The notes below the pieces were generated by a model. The model was not told the DNA's origin, searched no databases, and saw nothing but the letters and a program-made list of their open reading frames with translations. DNA of 64,000 bases from Halomonas salipaludis (GTDB lineage Bacteria; Pseudomonadota; Gammaproteobacteria; Pseudomonadales; Halomonadaceae): positions 558,001-622,000 of the forward strand of contig NZ_NSKB01000002.1 of the NCBI RefSeq assembly GCF_002286975.1, given 5' to 3'. Shown in pieces: positions 56,390-64,000 of the stretch. The translations under genes were made by a program, and so were the position numbers. Numbering within the stretch: the first letter of the stretch is position 1; the number at the start of each line of letters is the position of its first letter.

Positions 56390-57807
56390 CCACTGACCCC
56401 AGCGCCTCGCCTGCCATCGACCTGGCTGCGCTGCTCGCCGTCCAGCGCGCGGCCTATCGCCGCGACGGTGCGCCTTCGCTTGCCGATCGGCGCGCCAACC
56501 TTGCAAAGCTGCGCACCGCGCTGATCGACAACCGCACCCGGCTCGAGGAGGCCATCAGCGCCGATTTCGGTCATCGTTCACGCCACGAGACCAGCATCAT
56601 GGAGCTCGGCAGCACCATCAGCGGGATCGACTACCTGCACAAGCATCTGCGCCGCATGATGCGCCCGGAAAAGCGCCACGTGGCTGTTCATATGCAGTTC
56701 GGCTCGGCACGCGTGGAGTACCAGCCGCTGGGTGTCGTCGGGGTCATGGCGCCGTGGAACTACCCCTTGGTGCTCGCCGTGATGCCGCTGGCGACGGCGC
56801 TCGCGGCCGGCAACCGGGTGCTGTTGAAGCCGTCGGAATTCACCCCGACAATCAACGCGCTGCTCGAGGAGATACTTGGCGCGCTGTTTCCGCCGGAACA
56901 AGTGGCGGTGGTGCACGGCGATGCTGATGTCGGTGCCGCCTTCGCCGCCCTGCCGTTCGATCATCTGATCTTCACCGGCAGCACCGCCGTCGGCCGCAAG
57001 GTCATGCAGGCGGCCAGCGAACACCTGGTGCCGGTAACGCTCGAGTTGGGCGGCAAGTCGCCGGTGATCGTCGAGCCGGGTCACCCACTCGACCATGCCA
57101 GCGCCGGCATCGTGTTCGGTAAGCTGGTAAGTGGCGGCCAGACCTGCATCGCCCCTGACTATGCCCTGGTGCATGAGGACGATCTTGAGGCCTTCCTCAC
57201 CCATTACGACGACGCCGTGGTGGCCGCCTACCCCGACGGCACCTCAAGCGAGGATTACACCTGGGTGTTCAACGACCGGCACCTGGCGCGCCTGAATGGG
57301 CTATTGGAGGATGCCCGTGCCAAGGGCGCGACGCTGCGCGAGGTCGGTCGCGAGGGGCAAGGCGCCCACCCACGCGCGATGCGCCCAATGCTGGTACTCG
57401 ACGTCAGCGACGACATGACCATCGCCCAGGAGGAGATCTTCGGGCCGATCCTTACGGTGTTCACTTATCGTACGCTGGAGGAGGCCATCGATTTCGTCGC
57501 TGCGCGCCCCCGGCCGCTGGCGCTCTACTACTTCGGACACGACAAGGCGGCGCAGCGCCAGGTGCTCGACGGCACGACATCGGGCAACGTGACCATCAAC
57601 GGCACGCTGCTGCACATCGCCCAGGACGACCTGCCGTTTGGCGGCGTCGGCAATAGTGGTATCGGCGCCTATCACGGCATCGAAGGTTTTCGCCGGCTGA
57701 GCCATGCCAAGGGAATCTACGTGCAGGGCCGCTGGAACGTCACGACGCTGCTGCGACCGCCATTCGGCAGGATGGCCGAGCGACTGCTGCGCTTCGTGCT
57801 GCGCTGA
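56386..57807 (+). CDS. calB: Coniferyl-aldehyde dehydrogenase
   Basis: A 473-residue aldehyde dehydrogenase of the coniferyl-aldehyde type. The NAD-binding region GVVGVMAPWNYPLVLAVMPL, the glutamate in LELGGKSPVIVEPG and the catalytic cysteine in SGGQTCIAPDYAL are present; the PDYAL following the cysteine is characteristic of this branch. It oxidises coniferyl or other aromatic or long-chain aldehydes to acids. The start is GTG 56386, overlapping a 28-codon ORF. The symbol is by family resemblance only. Confidence 0.82.
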   Translation: MTTDPSASPAIDLAALLAVQRAAYRRDGAPSLADRRANLAKLRTALIDNRTRLEEAISADFGHRSRHETSIMELGSTISGIDYLHKHLRRMMRPEKRHVAVHMQFGSARVEYQPLGVVGVMAPWNYPLVLAVMPLATALAAGNRVLLKPSEFTPTINALLEEILGALFPPEQVAVVHGDADVGAAFAALPFDHLIFTGSTAVGRKVMQAASEHLVPVTLELGGKSPVIVEPGHPLDHASAGIVFGKLVSGGQTCIAPDYALVHEDDLEAFLTHYDDAVVAAYPDGTSSEDYTWVFNDRHLARLNGLLEDARAKGATLREVGREGQGAHPRAMRPMLVLDVSDDMTIAQEEIFGPILTVFTYRTLEEAIDFVAARPRPLALYYFGHDKAAQRQVLDGTTSGNVTINGTLLHIAQDDLPFGGVGNSGIGAYHGIEGFRRLSHAKGIYVQGRWNVTTLLRPPFGRMAERLLRFVLR

Positions 57808-57881
57808 ACAGTAGGCAGACCCGCGCTGCCCCGATGTCATTGCGATACCTCGTGTGAGCAGCGCATTGGTTCATCCAACGA

Positions 57882-59126
57882 TCAGGAAACCTCCTGCTGC
57901 TTGAGCCGGTAGAGCACTTTTTCCGGCCTGCCGTCGTCGTCGGTGTAGACCACAAAGGCCTTGTAGTGGTCGAAGAAGGTGCCGGTAAAGAAGATCCACT
58001 CATCGGGGCGGAAGTTGACGATGTTGTCCAGCTGGACGTCCTCCTCTTCGAAGAAGTCCTCGCCGGTCAGCGTGATCAACAGCGCACGGAAGTCGTCAGC
58101 GTTAGCCTCGTCGAGCACGAAGTCGGAGTCGAGCAACCCGCCGAAAAAGCGGCTCAAGTCGGTATCGCTGGAAGGCCGCTGGAAGGGCACCAGTTGCTCC
58201 CCGTCCCGGTAGAAGAAATGCTCACGGGTGCTGCGCCAGCCACTGTCGTCGGAGTGTGAGGCAAAGGTGTCGTAGTCGTAGCGATAGACGCTGCGCTGTA
58301 CAATCTCGCTGCTATCCGGCGTAAGCACCGGCTCGACCTCCAGGCGAATGTCATCACGAAACAGCGCCTCAACCTCGGCGATTTCCTCCTCGCTGACGGA
58401 GGGAGCGGAGGCATCCGCCAGGTCGTCACGCCCCCAGTCGACGACCCGCATCGAGGAGTCCCTGCTCAGCTCGCCCTCGAGCGTCAGGGATATCGCGGCA
58501 TCCTCCAGCGGCTGCTCGTCCATGCCCACCAGGCGACCATCGAAGGATAGGTTCCATTCCAGGGTATCCTCCGTCGCCTGTTCGATGTGGACGCTGCCAG
58601 TCTCGGCAAGTACCTCGGCCAGCCCTTGCTGACGCTCTCCCAGCATTCCCATCGCCATGAAGGTGTCGCCATCGATGGTCTCGACGTCCGGGCCAACCAC
58701 GGCGGCCTCGCCTTCCAGCATTGACGTCTCGGTGTGGGGTGACAGCACCATGCACAGGTACTGCAGCTCGTCACTGTCGCTTCTCAGCATGAGCATCGTG
58801 CCGACGATCAGGCCACTGCTGCTGTCGTTGAACCACCCCTGGCCGTAGACTCGCCAGCTTCCGTCCTCTCGCTCCCAGTCGCCGGCGATGAGCGGCGCCA
58901 TGTCCGGATCATCGCTGTCGAGCATGGCGATGATTTCCGCATCGGACATATCCTCTGGCGGCGGCGAACAGAGTGTTGGGTCCACCATCTCGATCAGCAT
59001 GCCCGGGGGCATTCGCTCCTCGAGCTCACTGGCGCTTGCCGGCGCCGTCGCGGCCACCAGCAAGCCGGCCCCCATCAGGCTGGCTGCCCGCCGGTTGCGT
59101 ATGGATGAAATGCCTGAAAGCGACAT
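57882..59126 (-). CDS. Hypothetical acidic exported protein
   Basis: A 414-residue protein with a signal peptide (AASLMGAGLLVAATAPASAS) and a very acidic mature part without cysteine-rich or catalytic motifs that I recognise. Features are PTLCSPPPEDMSDAEIIAML near the start and FFDHYKAFVVYTDDDGRPEK at the end. Its acidity suits a periplasmic or secreted protein of a salt-adapted bacterium. ATG 59126 has GGGAG eight bases upstream. It is convergent with the dehydrogenase gene and divergent from the TetR gene. Function unknown. Confidence 0.6.
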   Translation of the reverse strand: MSLSGISSIRNRRAASLMGAGLLVAATAPASASELEERMPPGMLIEMVDPTLCSPPPEDMSDAEIIAMLDSDDPDMAPLIAGDWEREDGSWRVYGQGWFNDSSSGLIVGTMLMLRSDSDELQYLCMVLSPHTETSMLEGEAAVVGPDVETIDGDTFMAMGMLGERQQGLAEVLAETGSVHIEQATEDTLEWNLSFDGRLVGMDEQPLEDAAISLTLEGELSRDSSMRVVDWGRDDLADASAPSVSEEEIAEVEALFRDDIRLEVEPVLTPDSSEIVQRSVYRYDYDTFASHSDDSGWRSTREHFFYRDGEQLVPFQRPSSDTDLSRFFGGLLDSDFVLDEANADDFRALLITLTGEDFFEEEDVQLDNIVNFRPDEWIFFTGTFFDHYKAFVVYTDDDGRPEKVLYRLKQQEVS

Positions 59127-59292
59127 CGTGCAAACTCCCATTTTTTGTTGGTCGGACAGCGCCCTGCCCTTCGGCAGCGCATCTGCCATTAACCTAGCGC
59201 TGGGCGGCGGGAGATTCCCCGTTCAAGTAAACGGTATTGCCTGTCGCATCGCTTGACACCGCCGGGCGTGGCGTACTTAGATGGCACGAATT

Positions 59293-59312
59293 TAGATAGA
59301 TCGGTCTATATA
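59293..59312 (+). promoter_or_regulatory. TetR operator
   Basis: TAGATAGATCGGTCTATATA is an imperfect palindrome centred on TCGG, 12 bases before the tetR ATG. TAGACCGATC-type sequences are typical TetR/AcrR sites, so it is probably the autoregulatory operator controlling the regulator and its co-transcribed transporter. Confidence 0.6.
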
Positions 59313-59324
59313 GGAAAGCCGCCG

Positions 59325-59891
59325 ATGCCAGCCTCCAAGCGCGACCAGCTACTCGCCACCGCCGAGCAGCTCTTCTATGAACAGGGCTTTCATGCCACCG
59401 GCATCGACCGCATCGTGGCGGCGGCCGGCGTAGTGCGCATGACGCTCTACAACCACTTCGCCTCCAAGGAGGCGCTGGTGATGGCGGTGCTGGCGGCCCG
59501 CCATGAGCGCTTCCTTGCCCATCTCGATGCGGCAACGGCCAGCGCCGCACCAGGCCAAGCCACCATGGTACTGGTCGATGCGCACGGCGACTGGCTGGCA
59601 CGCTACAGCCAGCATGGCTGCATCCAGGCCAAGGCAATGGGCGAGTTCGCCAATCACAGCGACGGCATCCATGCCCTGGCGGCGGCTGCCAAGCGCGACC
59701 TGCTGGCAAGGATCGAGGCCACCGTGTCATACGATGGCCTGGCTCACCGTAACGGCCTGCCGCGGCATCTGTTCATGATGCTGGAAGGCAGCAATATGGC
59801 GGTGGCCCTGCTTGGCGTGCAAACGGCCCTTTCTGACACTCGCGCAATGGCCGACACCCTGCTGGCGTCGGCCCGGAGCAATGACCAATGA
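59325..59891 (+). CDS. TetR/AcrR-family regulator
   Basis: A 188-residue TetR protein with the N-terminal helix-turn-helix (RDQLLATAEQLFYEQGFHAT, then VVRMTLYNHFASKEALVM) and a C-terminal ligand-binding domain. It overlaps the MFS transporter gene by four bases (ATGA), so both are co-transcribed; it likely represses the pair until an effector, perhaps the exported compound, binds. Confidence 0.9.
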   Translation: MPASKRDQLLATAEQLFYEQGFHATGIDRIVAAAGVVRMTLYNHFASKEALVMAVLAARHERFLAHLDAATASAAPGQATMVLVDAHGDWLARYSQHGCIQAKAMGEFANHSDGIHALAAAAKRDLLARIEATVSYDGLAHRNGLPRHLFMMLEGSNMAVALLGVQTALSDTRAMADTLLASARSNDQ

Positions 59892-61195
59892 GGCCCCTGT
59901 CGAACATGGGGTTTGCCCTGTTTGGAGCCGGGCTCATCGCCATCAGTTACGGGCTCGCACGCTTCGCTTTCGGCCTGTTCGTCCCCTCCATCAGCGACGA
60001 GCTCGAGCTGACGGCCCACCGGATCGGCATCATTGGGTCGTTGCCCTTCATCAGTTTCGTGCTCGCCACCCTGGTCGCGCCGCTCGCCGCGAACCGGATG
60101 GGGGCGCGCAACCTGGCGGTCCTCTCGAGCGGCTTCGGTGCCGGCGGTCTGGCGCTAATCAGTCAGGCGCCAGACGCGTTTGTGCTGGGCGTCGGGGTAT
60201 TTATCTGCGGCATCTGTACCGGCTTGATGATGCCGGCGCTGACCACTGCCATGCAGGCCATGGTGAGCCGCACGATGCACGGCCGCGTCAGTTCGGTGAT
60301 GAACGCTGGCACCAGCATCGGCATTATCGTGGCGGTACCCACCGTGGTGTTCCTCTTCGATGCCTGGCGCTTCACCTATGCCATGTTCGCGGTGCTGGCG
60401 GGTATCGGGGTCGTAGCGGCGTGGTTCTTCATCCCCTCGGTATCGCGGATCGTGCCCGCCAACGCCGCACCGCCGGAGCCGATCAACAGACAGCAGTGGT
60501 CACGCCTCATACGCCTGACACTGTTCGCCTTTGCCATGGGTTTCGTGTCGGCGCCCTACTGGCTGTTTGCACCGGACCTGGCGGTCACCCTCGGCGCTCT
60601 CTCCCCTGGCCACACCGGTTGGCTTTGGTTCGCCGTGGGTGTCGCCGGCCTCGGCGGAGCCATGATCAGCGATCTCGCCGACCGCAATAATCCACCGATT
60701 ACCCAAGCCCTGATGCTGATGATGTTGGCCGCGAGCCTGGCGCTGCTCGCCGCGAGCCCGGGGCAGCTGGGGTTGGCGATCTTCTCCGCGCTGGTCTTCG
60801 GCCTGGCCTATATGAGCCTCACCGGGCTGTATCTGATGACCGGCATCCGCCTGCTGCCGGGGCGGCTCTCGATGGGGCCGGTGCTGCCCTTCATGGCGGT
60901 GGCGCTCGGCCAGGCGGCTGGCTCTCCGGTCATCGGGGCGCTGGTCGACAGGCTCGGCTATGCCGATGCCTTTGCCCTCTTCGCGATGGTCGGCATCCTG
61001 GCATCGATGCTGTCGCCGATCTACCCGGGTCATATCGACTACTGGGCAGACTGGACGGAGGAAACGACAGAAACGGCAGAGGAGGAACTACCCGCGGTGG
61101 AAGATACCGGCCTGCAGGCGGCGTATGACCAACAGCTGGTGGATGAAAATGGCGACCCGGTGGAGCCGGCTGTGGAAGAAGGCGAGACACTCTAG
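59888..61195 (+). CDS. MFS transporter (YbfB/CynX-like)
   Basis: A 435-residue major-facilitator protein with twelve predicted membrane segments; FGLFVPSISDELELTAHRIG after the first helix and the MGARNLAVLSSGFGAGGLAL loop are MFS features. Unlike most relatives it has an additional acidic tail of about 45 residues (EETTETAEEELPAVEDTG). Substrate unknown. It is coupled to the TetR regulator and is probably an efflux pump. Confidence 0.85.
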   Translation: MRPLSNMGFALFGAGLIAISYGLARFAFGLFVPSISDELELTAHRIGIIGSLPFISFVLATLVAPLAANRMGARNLAVLSSGFGAGGLALISQAPDAFVLGVGVFICGICTGLMMPALTTAMQAMVSRTMHGRVSSVMNAGTSIGIIVAVPTVVFLFDAWRFTYAMFAVLAGIGVVAAWFFIPSVSRIVPANAAPPEPINRQQWSRLIRLTLFAFAMGFVSAPYWLFAPDLAVTLGALSPGHTGWLWFAVGVAGLGGAMISDLADRNNPPITQALMLMMLAASLALLAASPGQLGLAIFSALVFGLAYMSLTGLYLMTGIRLLPGRLSMGPVLPFMAVALGQAAGSPVIGALVDRLGYADAFALFAMVGILASMLSPIYPGHIDYWADWTEETTETAEEELPAVEDTGLQAAYDQQLVDENGDPVEPAVEEGETL

Positions 61196-61267
61196 GGGCC
61201 AGGGGGCGGCCACTTGGGAGGGCTTGGCATGCAGTTGACGGGCATGCGACCAAAGCATAATATTAAG

Positions 61268-61286
61268 GCAAATGATTTTTACTCTC
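61268..61286 (+). promoter_or_regulatory. Candidate Fur box upstream of the siderophore ABC operon
   Basis: GCAAATGATTTTTACTCTC matches the 19-base Fur consensus at about 12 positions, and the region is AT-rich with CATTATTTATT following. It lies some 50 bases before the permease gene. Iron repression is expected for a siderophore uptake operon. Confidence 0.5.
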
Positions 61287-61338
61287 ATTATTTATTGTGC
61301 TCACAATTCGCAGCACCGCCCTCTGGAACCGCCGCTAG

Positions 61339-62397
61339 ATGCTCTCGACTTTGCCGTCCGCTACTCCCTTGGCCTCCACCTATCGGCGTTTCATCGTCAC
61401 TCGACTGCTGATCGTCGCTGGGTTGGCAGGCGCCTTGGTGCTCTCGCTGCTGACCGATATCGCCAGCGGCCCGGCGGAGATCCCGCTGCATGATTTGATC
61501 ACCCTGCTGCTGGATGCCCAGGTCCACGGGCCGATTCTCCAGGCCATCGTCTGGGAGATCCGTATGCCGGCAGCGCTGATGGCCGTGCTGGTAGGCGCCA
61601 GCCTGGGCCTCGCGGGGGCGGAGATGCAGACGGTACTAAACAACCCGCTCGCCAGTCCCTTCACGCTGGGCGTGGGCGCGGCGGCTACCCTGGGCGCTTC
61701 GCTGGTGATTGTCTTTAACCTCACCTTGTTTGGTCTGAACGCCCACTACGCCACCGCCTTGATGGCATTTGTGTTTGCGGCGGCGTCGATTTTGACCATC
61801 AATGCACTGTCGCGCCTTTACGGCGCCAGCCGCGAGATTATTGTGCTGTTTGGTATTGCGCTGGTGTTCGTACTGAACGCGCTGGTCGCGCTGCTGCAAC
61901 TCGTTGCCAGCCCCGATGCGCTGCAGCAGCTGGTGTTCTGGACCATGGGCAGCCTGTCGCGGGCCTCTTGGCAAACCGTGGCCATCGTGGCGGTGGTGTT
62001 CGTCGCCTGCCTGCCCTTCTCGCTGCGCCACGCTTGGGCGATGACGGCCCTGCGCTCGGGGGATGAACACGCGCGCAGCTTCGGCATCGCGGTTGAGCGT
62101 TTGCGGCTTATCTCACTGCTTAGAGTCAGCCTGCTCGCCGCTGCCGCGGTGGCGTTTGTGGGCACCATTGGCTTTATTGGGCTGGTTGGCCCGCATATGG
62201 CCCGTCTGGCGCTGGGTGAAGATCACCGATTTTACCTACCGGGCAGCGCTCTGGCCGGGGCGCTGGTGCTGTCACTTGCTTCTATCGCCAGTAAAACGCT
62301 GATCGACGGGTTGGTGTTGCCGGTAGGGCTGGTCACCTCGCTGGTGGGCATCCCCTTCTTTATGGCGTTGATCATGCTACAGGGGCGAGCACGATGA
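61339..62397 (+). CDS. Iron-siderophore ABC transporter permease (FecCD family)
   Basis: A 352-residue permease with about ten membrane segments of the FecCD/BtuC type. EIRMPAALMAVLVGASLGLAGAEMQ is split by the conserved R-M/L-P start of the second helix, and NNPLASPFTLGVGAAATLGA plus the coupling segment GFIGLVGPHMARL are diagnostic. It moves ferric siderophores, heme or cobalamin across the inner membrane together with the ATPase encoded next, with which it overlaps by four bases. Confidence 0.9.
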   Translation: MLSTLPSATPLASTYRRFIVTRLLIVAGLAGALVLSLLTDIASGPAEIPLHDLITLLLDAQVHGPILQAIVWEIRMPAALMAVLVGASLGLAGAEMQTVLNNPLASPFTLGVGAAATLGASLVIVFNLTLFGLNAHYATALMAFVFAAASILTINALSRLYGASREIIVLFGIALVFVLNALVALLQLVASPDALQQLVFWTMGSLSRASWQTVAIVAVVFVACLPFSLRHAWAMTALRSGDEHARSFGIAVERLRLISLLRVSLLAAAAVAFVGTIGFIGLVGPHMARLALGEDHRFYLPGSALAGALVLSLASIASKTLIDGLVLPVGLVTSLVGIPFFMALIMLQGRAR

Positions 62398-63185
62398 GTG
62401 CAGGCTTTACGCTCAGCGATTTCACCACCGGCTATCGCAAACAGCGCGTCTTCGATCAGCTAAACCTGCCCACACTGACACCCGGTTCGCTGGTCGCGGT
62501 GCTCGGCCCCAATGCGGTGGGGAAGTCGACCCTGCTCAAGGCCATCGCCGGGCTGCTACCCGCCAGCGGACGGCTGCAACTCAACGATATCGACCTCGCG
62601 ACGCTCAGTGGCGCGGCACGCATGCGCCATGTGGGCTATTTACCGCAAACGCTCCCTCAGGCCACCACGTTAGTGGCCTACGAAGCAGTGCTAAGCGCCT
62701 GCCGTGCCGTACGCCCCGACCTAAGCCGTACAGAAATAGACACATTAATCGAGCGCGTTTTCGATGCCCTGGCCATTCGTTCACTCGCCCTGCGCCCGTT
62801 GAGCGAACTCTCCGGCGGCCAGCGCCAGATGATCGGCCTGGCCCAGGCGATTGCCCGCCGGCCCGCGCTGCTACTGCTGGACGAGCCCACTAGTGCGCTG
62901 GATTTGCGTTGGCAGCTGGCGCTGATCGATACCGTGCACGCCGTAATAGCAGAGCGGCAGGCGGTCTGTCTGATGGCGATTCACGATATCAACCTGGCCC
63001 TGCGTTTCTGCGATCAGGTGCTGCTGTTTGGTAACGGCGGACTGCTGGCCGCAGGCGACCCACACGATGTGATTACCCCTGACGTGTTGCGCACCGCCTA
63101 TGGGGTCGAGTCACGGGTCGAACACTGCTCGCAGGGTCGGCCAATAGTCTTAAGTGATCGCGTCAGCGCTCTCTCTACGCATTAA
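62394..63185 (+). CDS. Iron-siderophore ABC transporter ATP-binding protein
   Basis: A 263-residue ATPase: Walker A VLGPNAVGKSTLLKAIAG, Q-loop YLPQTLPQ, signature ELSGGQRQMIGLAQAIARRP, Walker B LLLLDEPTSALDL and switch histidine in MAIHDINLALRFCD. It resembles FecE/FepC-type subunits. It follows the permease and precedes the binding-protein gene in one operon. Confidence 0.92.
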   Translation: MSAGFTLSDFTTGYRKQRVFDQLNLPTLTPGSLVAVLGPNAVGKSTLLKAIAGLLPASGRLQLNDIDLATLSGAARMRHVGYLPQTLPQATTLVAYEAVLSACRAVRPDLSRTEIDTLIERVFDALAIRSLALRPLSELSGGQRQMIGLAQAIARRPALLLLDEPTSALDLRWQLALIDTVHAVIAERQAVCLMAIHDINLALRFCDQVLLFGNGGLLAAGDPHDVITPDVLRTAYGVESRVEHCSQGRPIVLSDRVSALSTH

Positions 63186-63200
63186 CCCCAGGATACCGAC

Positions 63201-64000
63201 ATGCGCCGCTTGGCTATTAATTTGCTGTGCTGGATGAGTTTGTTAAGCGCTGCCGCATGCCTGGCCGGTGAGCCTGCAGAGGGTTTCCCCAAACAAGTCA
63301 CCGATTTAGCAGGTCGCCAGGTGACCCTCTCAGCGCCACCGACTCGGCTGTTTCTAACTCAACCGCGCCAGCTGTATGCCTTGGCAACGCTACTGGATGA
63401 CCCGACACCGCGCTTAGCAGGCTGGGCTTATCCACTGGCTGTTTTTGATCCCACGATGGCCCAGCGCTTTATTCACCAGTGGCCTGCACTTGCCCAACTA
63501 CCCACCCTCTCCAGCGCGCCGACACCTCAGCTCAATAGCGAAGCGCTGCTGAATCTGGCTCCGGATCTGGTGCTGTTCGATCTCTCCCGTGTGGGTAGCA
63601 TAGAAGGCTCCCCGTTGGCACGGCTGCTGGATGAGTTGGGTATTGCCTATCTGTTTATCAACTTTAACCGTCATCCGCTGGAGAACACGCCCAAGAGCCT
63701 GGCCCTGCTGGGTGAAGCCCTGGATGCCACACCACGCGCCAATCAGCTGATCACCCTTATCGAGCAGCATCTGGCACGTATTGACCAGCGTTTGGCAGAG
63801 CAGCCCACCGACGCCCCCACCGTCCTGATCAATGTCGCCCCTGGGGTAAAAATCGACTGCTGCCGAACCAGTTTAAGCAACGGGCTTGCCGACCTAGTGG
63901 CCCGGGCAGGTGGCGATAATATTGCCGCTGCGTTACCCCCCGGCGCATCGGCAACGCTAAGCAACGAGTGGGTGCTGAGCCACCCGTCCGACATCATCAT
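63201..64000 (+). CDS. Iron-siderophore ABC transporter substrate-binding protein (partial)
   Basis: The gene begins with ATG 63201 after a spacing of 15 bases from the ATPase stop and runs off the window. The product starts with a signal peptide (RRLAINLLCWMSLLSAAACL), then VTDLAGRQVTLSAPPTRLFL, the usual first strand of FecB/FhuD-type class III binding proteins, and later LNLAPDLVLFDLSRVGS. Two adjacent cysteines (KIDCCRTSLSNG) lie around residue 217. It captures the siderophore or heme in the periplasm. The last third is not in the window. Confidence 0.85.
   Translation, partial: MRRLAINLLCWMSLLSAAACLAGEPAEGFPKQVTDLAGRQVTLSAPPTRLFLTQPRQLYALATLLDDPTPRLAGWAYPLAVFDPTMAQRFIHQWPALAQLPTLSSAPTPQLNSEALLNLAPDLVLFDLSRVGSIEGSPLARLLDELGIAYLFINFNRHPLENTPKSLALLGEALDATPRANQLITLIEQHLARIDQRLAEQPTDAPTVLINVAPGVKIDCCRTSLSNGLADLVARAGGDNIAAALPPGASATLSNEWVLSHPSDII

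Overview
The window is bacterial, GC-rich over most of its length (clearly lower in the accessory blocks), and looks like a halophilic gammaproteobacterium of the Halomonadaceae type. That placement is an inference from gene repertoire and style (RecBCD, a Has heme system, TRAP transporters, dense overlapping operons); there is no rRNA or marker gene here to fix it. I saw no tRNA, rRNA or CRISPR array.

Layout. 0-6.4 kb: a complete heme-scavenging locus (hemophore HasA, TonB receptor HasR with a signalling domain, heme oxygenase, FecR-type anti-sigma and ECF sigma factor, with a Fur-like site upstream), interrupted by a Nudix gene on the other strand. 6.4-10.5 kb: ogt, a terminal-repeat element, a DMT exporter with a divergent LysR regulator, and a RES/Xre toxin-antitoxin pair with twin operators. 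10.6-20.5 kb: recC-recB-recD with overlapping ends; recD carries in-frame palindromic repeats. 20.5-21.4 kb: a hicAB pair followed by a second, degraded copy of the recD 3' end. 21.4-22.9 and 32.0-40.7 kb: AT-richer accessory DNA whose minus-strand genes are separated by attC-like hairpins, that is, integron gene cassettes without a visible integron integrase. Cargo includes DUF4062, Abi_C-like, ParA-like, a possible PD-(D/E)XK protein, a 24-residue tandem-repeat/SH3 protein and several small ORFs. Two copies of a 166-167 bp MITE sit in the same kind of GGCC-centred palindromic repeat. Between these blocks (22.9-31.7 kb) lie a voltage-gated-type K+ channel, an alpha/beta hydrolase and a divergent catabolic operon (GntR regulator; citryl-CoA-lyase-like enzyme, PaaK-type CoA ligase, TRAP transporter).

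40.8-54.7 kb is a mosaic: YciI protein, cytochrome c/beta-propeller protein, hipBA, a secreted protein with a divergent LysR regulator, cupin, a decayed fic gene, a soluble double-Cache protein, ABC-F ATPase, an MTA/SAH-nucleosidase-like gene, a low-GC EamA/AraC pair, flavin reductase and sodC. The last about 60 bp of the nucleosidase gene recur as three further direct copies (42.5, 45.8 and 54.1 kb) at the borders of these blocks. 54.7-64 kb: FrnE-type DsbA, dienelactone hydrolase, a coupled 28-codon ORF and coniferyl-aldehyde dehydrogenase, a secreted acidic protein, TetR/MFS, and the start of an iron-siderophore ABC uptake operon behind a Fur-like site, cut off by the window end.

Functionally, both ends of the window serve iron or heme acquisition. 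The middle is an accumulation of toxin-antitoxin pairs, cassettes and short mobile repeats. The best candidates for something undescribed are the cassette cargo, the gene-3'-end duplications (recD and the nucleosidase), and the CoA-ligase/citryl-CoA-lyase/TRAP operon of unknown substrate.
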